NCBI RefSeq assembly: GCF_900129025.1
Contig: NZ_FQUM01000010.1
Coordinates: forward strand, 1 to 64,000
DNA length: 64,000 bases
Reading direction: 5' to 3'
DNA from: Mariniphaga anaerophila
GTDB taxonomy: Bacteria > Bacteroidota > Bacteroidia > Bacteroidales > Prolixibacteraceae
The notes below the pieces were generated by a model. The model saw only the letters and a program-made list of their open reading frames with translations. It did no database searches and was not told the origin of the DNA. The position numbers and the translations under genes were made by a program. Shown piece after piece: positions 51,044 to 58,665 of the stretch; positions within the stretch are counted from its first letter, which is position 1, and each line of letters begins with the position of its first letter.

Positions 51044-51146
51044 AATGAATTGTTTAAATTATGCGTACATAAATACAATTTTAAAGGAAATTTTCAAAGG
51101 AGATTAGTTGGGTTAACAGCCGATAAAACGATTTTTATAACATGTT

Positions 51147-53213
51147 TTACTGTTTCCAGAACCTGGCGATTAACACTTCGGTTACAATAAACAGCAATGC
51201 AAAAAGAATGCACCATTTCCAAAGCTGTTTCCCTTTTTGAATTTCCTGCAGAACTTCGGTGAAATTTGCCGACAGGTTGGTTAAAACTGAAGCATTTTTG
51301 AGGTTGGCCAACTGGATGCGTTTTTCGAGTTCGGCGGGGGAGAAGTACCTCAGATCCGATTCATTCCGGTTATAATTGAATGAAAGTGCTGTAAGTGTTT
51401 CATTATTACTTTTTACAAGGTAGTGCCCCGCTGTTTCTATGGAATTTCCCGGGTCAATCCGCATTCCCTGTCCTGAAATGCCTGTTCCGGGAATGAATGT
51501 TTCGCCGGTTTTTCGGTTTTCTATTTTGATGGAAGATTCGAGGCTGGCATTTACATTGCGCGGCAGAATAAATGTTTGTTCTTTCCCGATGGTGTGAGAA
51601 ATTTGCTGGTCGGGCAGGCTGTTCAATACAATGTTGTAAAGGGACGGAACAAACAGAATATCGCGGGCAAACATTTCGTTTCTTTTGTCGAGCGGAAAAG
51701 CAAATACCCACACTTTCCCTTTTCCATAAGGAAGTCCCGATAGTGCTTTGTCGCCATTCTGAAACCACAGCAGTGGCGTTTCGTTGCTTCTTATGTTTTC
51801 TGAAAATTTCAGATGTCCGTCAATTTTGGGAAGCAAAGCGTTTTCTTTTTGTTCTTTGAAAACATTTCTGAAAAAGCGGTTGTCGAAATCGATGCCCGAG
51901 ATTTCAAGGCTGGTTGTGTCGACGCCCGAAACCGTGTTCGCATTAAATTTCGATAAAAACTGATTGTACGCAGGTGCTTGTTGCGAAAGTTGAGGAAACA
52001 AAACAACCGAAGTTCCGGCGTCCACAATCGACTCCAGCTTGCTTAAGAATCCGGAAGAAAAATTTTCGGGATTGATAAGAAAAATGGCGTTACTTTCTGC
52101 CAGCTTGCTTATTTGCAAACTTTGAATACTCATGGTTTCCAGCTCCACATAATCGTCGTTTTCAAACAGTGCAGAGATGTACCCGAGCCCTTCCTGCGAG
52201 CTTTCAGTGTTGCTGTAAATGGCCAGTGCCTTTAGTATTGGCTCAACAAAATAACTCAGGTACCAGGTGTTGTCGTGGGTAAACGGATAATCGGTTATTT
52301 CCACCCTGCCCAGTTGAATGCCTGACGAAACATTTGTGTATTTCAGACTGGCTGTTATTTCATTCCTTGCGCTCACCGAAAAGTTGGTGATTGATTTCAG
52401 CGAATCGTTCAGAAAAAGCCGGAGCGGCAGGTTCTGGTAATCTTCGTCGGAGCTGTTTTTTATTTTTACAAAGATGTTTTCTTCCTGGTTGAGCCCGTGG
52501 GCAGGCACTTCCACCCAGCAGGAATCGATGTACAGGTTATTCACCTGGTTGGGAATAAGCGGCATGAAATAGCTGAAACCCGTTTCTTCTGAAAAATTTT
52601 CCGGATCGGTAATATTTTGCTGAAAATCGGAAATCAGGTAGAGCGTTCCCCGTCCGGTGTTTTCGTGTAACTTGTTTTGCATTTCAAACCGGTTGTGAAT
52701 GAGCGAGAGGGAAACTGATGCCGGAGAAGACTTTATGTTGGCCACCTGACTGATGAATTGCTCTTTATTAAGCAGGTGTTGGTGTTTGGGTGTCAAATCG
52801 TTGGTAAGCAGCCTGAACATGGTTCCGGCCGGGTACGATTGCCCTATTTCTGCCGCTTTGTTTCGGGCGCGTTCCAAAAGCTGACCTTTTTCCGAAAGGG
52901 CATTCATGCTGAATGAGTTATCTATATATACCCCGATAACTTCGCCTGAAGAACTTGTTGCAGTTTCTTTGTCGGCCGGAATGTAGGGCTGCGAAAAGGC
53001 AAAAACCAGAAATACAATTGTAAGAATACGGGCCAGCAGCATCAGCAGCTGTTTGAGTCTTGACTTTTTCTGCGACTCTTTCTTGATGTCTTTCAAAAAT
53101 CCCACATGACTGAAATAAACAGTTTTGTATCGCCTGAAACTAAACAGGTGGATAATAATGGGAATGACTATTGTAAAAAGTGCAAATAAAAAAGTTGGAT
53201 ACAAAAACTTCAT
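51147..53213 (-). CDS. BatA-domain membrane protein with VWA-like region
   Basis: This 688-residue protein opens with the BatA N-terminal signature (KFLYPTFLFALFTIVIPIII, HLFSFRRYKTVYFSHVGFL), two membrane helices (second about 60-76, ARILTIVFLVFAFSQPYIP), and a von Willebrand-like segment with the start DNSFSMNA. The MIDAS serines follow (GVYIDNSFSMNALSEKGQLL). A long extracytoplasmic part and a final helix (KWCILFALLFIVTEVLIARFW) complete it. BatA/BatB-type proteins are part of the Bacteroidetes aerotolerance (bat) system, but this one stands alone. It is followed on the minus strand by rocD across a 100-nt gap and preceded by an asparaginase-type hydrolase gene 20 nt upstream. Confidence 0.85.
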   Translation of the reverse strand: MKFLYPTFLFALFTIVIPIIIHLFSFRRYKTVYFSHVGFLKDIKKESQKKSRLKQLLMLLARILTIVFLVFAFSQPYIPADKETATSSSGEVIGVYIDNSFSMNALSEKGQLLERARNKAAEIGQSYPAGTMFRLLTNDLTPKHQHLLNKEQFISQVANIKSSPASVSLSLIHNRFEMQNKLHENTGRGTLYLISDFQQNITDPENFSEETGFSYFMPLIPNQVNNLYIDSCWVEVPAHGLNQEENIFVKIKNSSDEDYQNLPLRLFLNDSLKSITNFSVSARNEITASLKYTNVSSGIQLGRVEITDYPFTHDNTWYLSYFVEPILKALAIYSNTESSQEGLGYISALFENDDYVELETMSIQSLQISKLAESNAIFLINPENFSSGFLSKLESIVDAGTSVVLFPQLSQQAPAYNQFLSKFNANTVSGVDTTSLEISGIDFDNRFFRNVFKEQKENALLPKIDGHLKFSENIRSNETPLLWFQNGDKALSGLPYGKGKVWVFAFPLDKRNEMFARDILFVPSLYNIVLNSLPDQQISHTIGKEQTFILPRNVNASLESSIKIENRKTGETFIPGTGISGQGMRIDPGNSIETAGHYLVKSNNETLTALSFNYNRNESDLRYFSPAELEKRIQLANLKNASVLTNLSANFTEVLQEIQKGKQLWKWCILFALLFIVTEVLIARFWKQ

Positions 53214-53233
53214 TTCTGTGAGCTGCTTTGTTG

Positions 53234-54214
53234 TTATTCTTCTGCAAATATGGCAATTTCTTTTTCACCGGTGGATTTAATGTAACCACGAAACATTGCC
53301 GAAGTATTGAATTCCATGGCCATGTTTCCATTGGCATCAAGTGCAATAACACCGCCGGTTCCTCCCAGTTGGGTCAGTTTTTGAATTTCTGCTGCACACG
53401 CTTCTTTTACACCCAGTTTTTTGTATTCCATTAGCGCAGAAATATCACGCGCAAATCCTAATCGGATGTAATACTCGCCGTGCCCGGTGCACGACACAGC
53501 GCAGGTTTTGTTGTTGGCATAAGTTCCTGCACCAATAATTGGCGAATCGCCAATGCGTCCGTATTTTTTGTTGTTCATTCCGCCGGTGGAGGTTCCGGCG
53601 CAAAGGTTGCCGTGAATATCGAGCGCTACGCAACCAACTGTTCCGGTGTTATCGGCAGAGGTGCGCTTCCTTTGTTTTTTCTGCAGTGCTTTTAACGATT
53701 CGTACCGTTTGCGTGTGAAGAAGTATTTATTTTTTACCGTTTCAAGGCCTTGTTGCCGGGCAAACTCCGAAGCACCTTTCCCGCTCAGCATTACATGTTC
53801 TGAGTTTTCCATGACTTCCCGTGCAGCGGTAATCGGATTTTTTATTGTTCTAACTCCGGCCACGGCACCAGCATTCAGGTTTTCTCCGTTCATTATGGAT
53901 GCATCCAGTTCGTTTTTCCCGTCGCTAGTAAAAACGGCGCCTTTTCCGGCATTAAACAGGGGCGAATCTTCCATAATTTTAATGGCTTCCACAACTGCTT
54001 CGGCAGAAGATGCACCGTTTTTTAACAGCTTTTCTCCGGCTGCCAATGCTTCTTCCAGCTTGGCTTTGTAGTTGTTTTGCTGTTCAATACTCATGGTTGT
54101 TTTTGACCGTCCGCCGGCGCCACCATGAATTACGATTGCATATTTTTCTTGTGTAAAAGTCAGGTTGGAGAAAAACAGGATAATGAGCGTACCGAGAAAT
54201 GCTTTAAAAGTCAT
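53234..54214 (-). CDS. Isoaspartyl peptidase/L-asparaginase (Ntn hydrolase)
   Basis: I use the ATG at 54214 (MTFKAFLGTLIILFFSNLTF as signal peptide); a 12-codon extension is open but low-complexity. The 326-residue precursor is a plant-type asparaginase. The N-terminal subunit begins YAIVIHGGAGGRS. The autocleavage site and catalytic threonine lie in NTGTVGCVALDIHGNL, followed by STGGMNNKKYGRIGDSPIIG and AVSCTGHGEYYIRLGFARDI. It would hydrolyse beta-aspartyl dipeptides or asparagine after self-cleavage, here in the periplasm. The gene lies 20 nt upstream of the BatA-like gene, so the two may be cotranscribed. Confidence 0.92.
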   Translation of the reverse strand: MTFKAFLGTLIILFFSNLTFTQEKYAIVIHGGAGGRSKTTMSIEQQNNYKAKLEEALAAGEKLLKNGASSAEAVVEAIKIMEDSPLFNAGKGAVFTSDGKNELDASIMNGENLNAGAVAGVRTIKNPITAAREVMENSEHVMLSGKGASEFARQQGLETVKNKYFFTRKRYESLKALQKKQRKRTSADNTGTVGCVALDIHGNLCAGTSTGGMNNKKYGRIGDSPIIGAGTYANNKTCAVSCTGHGEYYIRLGFARDISALMEYKKLGVKEACAAEIQKLTQLGGTGGVIALDANGNMAMEFNTSAMFRGYIKSTGEKEIAIFAEE

Positions 54215-54318
54215 TTTCTTTATTTTTTTGTTTTCACAAAAATGGAACAATTAAACGAAAATCGAATATTTCCGCAGTACATCTTTTTAATCAGGGGCAG
54301 GTTTCGAGGTAAAAAAAG

Positions 54319-54978
54319 TTAATCGAGGCTGTACAATACTGAAAAGAAGTGTGAAATAGTTCCCGCCAGTACAAATAAATGCCAGATTCCGTGGCCATAT
54401 TTCAGGTCGCGCCACGCATAAAAAATAACGCCAAGCGAGTAGCACCCTCCGCCAATAAACAGAAACGCAACGCTGATTCCGGGAAGGTTCTTAACAATGG
54501 GAACAATGGCAGTCAGAAACATCCAGCCCATGGCCAGGTAAAACCACATCATCAGTTTTCTGAAACGGGTTAGATAAATTGAGCGGATTATAATTCCTGC
54601 AATGGCAAGGCTCCACACAATTCCGAACAGTGTCCAACCCAGCGGGCCTCTGATGGTGGTTAATACAAACGGAGTGTAAGTTCCTGCAATGAGCAAAAAT
54701 ATTGCAGCATGATCGAAACGGGCGAACAGGTTTTTAATGTTCGTTTTTGTAACACTGTGGTAAAGGGTAGATGCCAGGTACAGAATAAACATGGACGCTC
54801 CGAATATGGAAAAACTTACCACATGCCAGGCGTCGCCTTTTATACTGGCAAAAACGGCCAGAATTACCAATCCGGCAATGCTAAGCAGCGCTCCAATTCC
54901 ATGGGTAATGCTGTTGAAGATTTCTTCTTTTAGCGTGAGCGCCCGGTAATGCTTTGTTTTTTTGTTTATTTTTGACAT
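54319..54978 (-). CDS. Hemolysin III (YqfA/PAQR) family membrane protein
   Basis: This 219-residue protein has seven hydrophobic helices and the family metal-site motifs. The motif after helix 1 is EEIFNSITHGIGALLSIAGL, then SMFILYLASTLYHSVTKTNI, FARFDHAAIFLLIAGTYTPF and the final GHGIWHLFVLAGTISHFFSV. The conserved Ser, Asp and three His are those that coordinate zinc in PAQR-type proteins. Family members were named for haemolysis in Bacillus but act in lipid or membrane homeostasis; a toxin role is not supported here. It is monocistronic and minus-strand. Confidence 0.93.
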   Translation of the reverse strand: MSKINKKTKHYRALTLKEEIFNSITHGIGALLSIAGLVILAVFASIKGDAWHVVSFSIFGASMFILYLASTLYHSVTKTNIKNLFARFDHAAIFLLIAGTYTPFVLTTIRGPLGWTLFGIVWSLAIAGIIIRSIYLTRFRKLMMWFYLAMGWMFLTAIVPIVKNLPGISVAFLFIGGGCYSLGVIFYAWRDLKYGHGIWHLFVLAGTISHFFSVLYSLD

Positions 54979-55119
54979 CCTGTTTTAGAAATTAACGTTT
55001 TTAAAGAAACAAAATTTTGGCCGAACCTAATTAATTTTTAGAATTCCTTTTAATAAAAACACATTAAGTAATTCTTATTTCTGATGTTTGGGCCTGGCGA
55101 CCAAATTAATATATAAAAG

Positions 55120-55491
55120 ATGGAACTACCTCAAATAAGAAACGATAACGTTAGTCAATACCTGGACAGAGCAGAAATTGTTCGGGAAACGGCTGAGCAG
55201 ATTATGAAAGATTTTGGAATGTTTGGTGTGGAAATCAATTTTTCGGGCGATGTGGCAAATGCATACAACGAGCTTCATCTGCAATTGATTGAACAGGTTA
55301 CCGAACTGATTCGGTACAATTACGATAAATTATTGTCGGTACTGTACCAGGTGGATATTACCGAACGCGAAATAGCAAAGGCCGAGACGGACTTGCCGCA
55401 CTACAATCATGTGGAAATTATTGCACATCAGGTTATCGCCCGCGAACTGAAAAAAGTATTGTGGCGGCGGTATTTTAAGTCAAAAAAATAA
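55120..55491 (+). CDS. Conserved hypothetical protein (123 residues), upstream of murB
   Basis: No domain with known function is recognised. The product is soluble and helical (SQYLDRAEIVRETAEQIMKD, FGMFGVEINFSGDVANAYNE, LHLQLIEQVTELIRYNYDKL) and ends in a basic segment (ARELKKVLWRRYFKSKK). It has a clear ATG and good coding signal. The murB promoter lies in the 63-bp gap after it, so it is likely a separate transcription unit. Confidence 0.8.
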   Translation: MELPQIRNDNVSQYLDRAEIVRETAEQIMKDFGMFGVEINFSGDVANAYNELHLQLIEQVTELIRYNYDKLLSVLYQVDITEREIAKAETDLPHYNHVEIIAHQVIARELKKVLWRRYFKSKK

Positions 55492-55533
55492 ATCGGGCTC
55501 CCGGCAGGAATTACCCTTTTTTATTAATTCCCC

Positions 55534-55541
55534 TATCTTTG
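55534..55541 (+). promoter_or_regulatory. Candidate -7 box (TATCTTTG) of murB
   Basis: TATCTTTG is a perfect TAnnTTTG match 13 nt before the murB ATG. It implies a very short leader of about 7 nt or less, or near-leaderless translation. The -33 element is only T-rich. Confidence 0.5.
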
Positions 55542-55554
55542 CCAAAAAAAATAT

Positions 55555-56571
55555 ATGATTCGTTTTTCAGAAAATTATAGCTTAAAACAACATAATACAT
55601 TTGGCGTGCAGGCAGCTGCGCGTTATTTTTTTGAATTTACCGAGCAGGAAGACCTTGAAACATTTGTGTCGTCCAACGAAACCTGGAAAGAACTTCCGCT
55701 TTTGATTTTGGGTGGCGGAAGCAATATGCTTTTTCGGGGCGATTTTGAAGGACTGGTGCTCCACGCAAATATTCCGGGAATTGTAAAAGTAAAAGAAGAC
55801 CGCCAAAATGTGTGGTTTGAAGTTGGGGCAGGAGAGGTTTGGGACGATTTTGTTGAACACTGCGTAAATTATGGAGTTGGCGGAGTTGAAAACCTTTCGT
55901 TGATTCCGGGTGTTGTGGGAGCTTCTCCTGTGCAAAATATCGGTGCTTACGGGCAGGAAGTCGGAAACGTAATTGCACTGGTGAAAGGATACGATTTGGC
56001 CGAGAAAAGGCCGGTTCAGTTTTGTGACGCAGACTGTAAGTTTGGTTATCGCGACAGCCTTTTTAAACAGCAGTGGCGCAACCGTCTTGTAATTACTTCG
56101 GTGGTTTTTAAATTGGAGAAATTTCCTGAATTCAACCTGAAATACGGGCAGGTGGAAGAAAAGGTGCACGAACTGGGAGAAGTGAACCTTCAGAATATCC
56201 GTCAGGCAGTAATTGCTATTCGTTCGTCCAAACTTCCAGATGTTTCTGAGTTGGGCAACGCCGGAAGCTTTTTTAAGAACCCGCTGGTAAATGTGGCAAC
56301 TGCCGATAAAATCAGGGTAGATTTTCCGGATGCACCGGTTTATCCGGTAACCGAAAAGCAAGTGAAACTGGCAGCGGGCTGGCTTATCGAAAAAGCAGGT
56401 TGGAAAGGCCGTCGCGAAGGTAATGTTGGTGTTCATGAAAAACAGGCGCTGGTACTGGTTAACTACGGAAATGCCACGGGAAAAGAAATCTACGATTTTT
56501 CTGAACGCGTAAAACAGGCGGTTCTCGAAAAATTTGGAATCTCGCTCGAGCGGGAAGTGAATTGCATCTGA
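55555..56571 (+). CDS. murB: UDP-N-acetylenolpyruvoylglucosamine reductase
   Basis: This 338-residue FAD enzyme reduces enolpyruvyl-UDP-GlcNAc to UDP-MurNAc in peptidoglycan precursor synthesis. It has SLKQHNTFGVQAAARYFFEF (type I MurB N-terminus), the FAD motif LLILGGGSNMLFRGDFEGLV, VGGVENLSLIPGVVGASPVQ with NIGAYGQEV, the Tyr loop FGYRDSLFKQQWRNRLVITS (the catalytic Tyr/Arg region), and the serine in LGNAGSFFKNP. The end IEKAGWKGRREGNVGVHEKQ, LVLVNYGNATGKEI, and ISLEREVNCI is typical of the E. coli (type I) subclass. It has its own promoter. Confidence 0.96.
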   Translation: MIRFSENYSLKQHNTFGVQAAARYFFEFTEQEDLETFVSSNETWKELPLLILGGGSNMLFRGDFEGLVLHANIPGIVKVKEDRQNVWFEVGAGEVWDDFVEHCVNYGVGGVENLSLIPGVVGASPVQNIGAYGQEVGNVIALVKGYDLAEKRPVQFCDADCKFGYRDSLFKQQWRNRLVITSVVFKLEKFPEFNLKYGQVEEKVHELGEVNLQNIRQAVIAIRSSKLPDVSELGNAGSFFKNPLVNVATADKIRVDFPDAPVYPVTEKQVKLAAGWLIEKAGWKGRREGNVGVHEKQALVLVNYGNATGKEIYDFSERVKQAVLEKFGISLEREVNCI

Positions 56572-56715
56572 AACTTTTGCTGAGTTTAATTTTTTCCGAA
56601 AGGTACTTCATCTTTTTAAAACTGACATCGCCGGGGTTTCTTTAGTCCGGGCAAAGGCGATGCGATCTGAAAAAACATATTAATTTTACGGGGAATTAGA
56701 GTAGATGATTGTGCC

Positions 56716-58353
56716 ATGAACTATAAACTATTGTTTTGCTTTCTATTATTTTTCCCGGGCGCTGTTTTCGGCCAATATCCGCTGGACTCTTTGTTAAACA
56801 AGCTTGACGATGCAATCGAAAATTTCGAATTGTATACCACACAAAAAGAAAATCGTTTGCAGTTCATCAAGGAGAAATTGTCCACCGTATCTCCGAACTC
56901 GCTGGGAGAGTACGATTTGAACACCGAGCTGTTTAATGAGTATCGCCCCTATATTTGCGATTCTGCGATTTTCTATAAAAACAGAAACATCGACATCGCA
57001 ACTTCACTGAACGACATTAATCGTTTGTATAAAAGCAAACTTCAGTTGGCGTATTTAATGGCATCAACAGGAATGTACATGGAGTCAGTTGATTTAGTTC
57101 GTTCTCTAAAAAGGGAACAACTGCCGCCGCAATTGCTCATTGAGTATTATTATACTTACTGGCATGTTCATTCTGAGCTGGCTTTTTATACCCAGGATAA
57201 TAAAGGCGCGCAGCGATACTGGGAAATTTCGAATATGTACGGCGATTCACTCAGTGGTGTGCTTACTCCCGATGACGATTTGTATTATGTAATAAAAGAG
57301 GATTCGTTGCGCAATGCCGGTAATTTGGAAGAGGCGCTTAAAGTGAATGACATAAATATTGCCAAGTTCGAAGTGGGTACGCGTGGTCTGGCTATTGCCA
57401 GTTATAATCGTTCGTTAACATACCGGATAGCGGGCAATATTGAGGGGGAGAAATACTACCTCGCACTGTCCGCCCTTTCTGACATTTTATCTTCAACAAA
57501 AGATCACGCCTCGTTATGGATGCTGGCAAAGATTTTATATGACGAAAAAGATGTGGAGCGCGCTTATAATTATATTCGGTTTTCGTGGAGCGAAACAGTG
57601 TTTTACAACGCGCGCCTCCGTAGTTTGCAAAGTGCTGTTATTTTGTCGTTAATCGACGCAACCTATCAGGCTAAAATTGAAAATAAAAACAGGCAGCTTC
57701 AGAATTATCTGGTGTTGATTAGCGCCCTGGTGCTGTTGCTTATGGTAGCTCTCATTTATATTTACAGCCAGATGAAGCGGTTGTCGGTAACCCGAAAGTA
57801 TTTGCAGGAAGCAAATACGAATCTTAAAAATCTGAATAATGAGCTTCAGTTGGTGAACACACAGATGCAGGTGGTTAATACCGACCTTTCAGAATCCAAT
57901 CATATTAAAGAAGAATACATTGGGCATTTTATCAAACTGTGTTCTACGTATATTAATAAAATGGATGGTTTTCGGCGGATGGTGAACAAAAAATTAACCG
58001 GCGGACACATGACCGAACTGTTGGATATTACCCGGTCGCCTGAAATGATGGATAATGAAATTAATGAATTGTACCGGAATTTTGACAAGGCGTTTTTACG
58101 GATATTTCCTCATTTTGTGGAGAAAGTGAACGAACTGCTTGTTGACGACGAGAAAATTGTATTAAAACGGGATGAGCTGCTGAATGCCGAGTTGAGAATT
58201 CTCGCTTTAATTCGTCTTGGAATCAGCAACAGTTCGCAGATTGCAGATTTTCTTCGATACTCGGTAAATACCATTTATAATTATCGTGCAAAAATTAAAA
58301 ACCGGGCTCTGTCGCGCGAAGAGTTTGAAGAGCTGCTGGTGTCCATCAGGTAA
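56716..58353 (+). CDS. DUF6377-type membrane regulator (TPR, coiled coil, C-terminal HTH)
   Basis: This 545-residue protein matches the Bacteroidetes DUF6377 pattern. It has a signal peptide (LLFCFLLFFPGAVFGQ), then the start PLDSLLNKLDDAIENFELYT and periplasmic TPR-like helices (about residues 50-325). One membrane helix follows (about 334-356, LVLISALVLLLMVALIYIYS), then a cytoplasmic coiled coil (about 360-400). A C-terminal LuxR-like HTH completes it (about 485-545: LRILALIRLGISNSSQIADF, LRYSVNTIYNYRAKIKNRAL). It resembles a one-component sensor-regulator of glycan loci: a periplasmic ligand is sensed and DNA is bound inside. It lies 312 bp upstream of a susC/susD pair on the same strand, so it probably regulates them. 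Confidence 0.87.
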   Translation: MNYKLLFCFLLFFPGAVFGQYPLDSLLNKLDDAIENFELYTTQKENRLQFIKEKLSTVSPNSLGEYDLNTELFNEYRPYICDSAIFYKNRNIDIATSLNDINRLYKSKLQLAYLMASTGMYMESVDLVRSLKREQLPPQLLIEYYYTYWHVHSELAFYTQDNKGAQRYWEISNMYGDSLSGVLTPDDDLYYVIKEDSLRNAGNLEEALKVNDINIAKFEVGTRGLAIASYNRSLTYRIAGNIEGEKYYLALSALSDILSSTKDHASLWMLAKILYDEKDVERAYNYIRFSWSETVFYNARLRSLQSAVILSLIDATYQAKIENKNRQLQNYLVLISALVLLLMVALIYIYSQMKRLSVTRKYLQEANTNLKNLNNELQLVNTQMQVVNTDLSESNHIKEEYIGHFIKLCSTYINKMDGFRRMVNKKLTGGHMTELLDITRSPEMMDNEINELYRNFDKAFLRIFPHFVEKVNELLVDDEKIVLKRDELLNAELRILALIRLGISNSSQIADFLRYSVNTIYNYRAKIKNRALSREEFEELLVSIR

Positions 58354-58665
58354 ATGCTATTCTTCACAAAATAGGACGCGCTTATTATGCCATTTGCCGA
58401 AAATGCCATTATGATAAAAATAGTGGCCTTATAAAGCGACCTCATTATTGTTGATTTTTATCCCCTTTGATTCCACTTTTTGTTGATGTTTGTTTTGTGT
58501 TAACATTAACTGTGTTAATTAGTTAGATAGTTTGAGTGTTTCCCCTTTTCCACTTAATTTTTCCACTGTAAATAGCTGCAGCCTGTTTAATTAACTTTGT
58601 AATGCACAAAAAAACGCAGGAATTAATTTCAACAATAGAACTGAGAATAACTAAATATTTTATCT
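58354..58665 (+). promoter_or_regulatory. Regulatory leader of the second SusC/D locus
   Basis: No gene is visible in these 312 nt. A TAACTTTG box (TAnnTTTG) lies at 58592-58599, about 66 nt before the susC ATG, giving a leader of about 60 nt. The upstream part (about 58420-58590) is AT-rich with T-runs and no obvious palindrome. The DUF6377 regulator gene ends at 58353, so its binding site is expected in this interval. Confidence 0.5.

Noticed and set aside
54319-54978. Hemolysin III-like gene as a toxin.
   Set aside because: PAQR/YqfA proteins are common housekeeping membrane proteins, and there is no toxin context.
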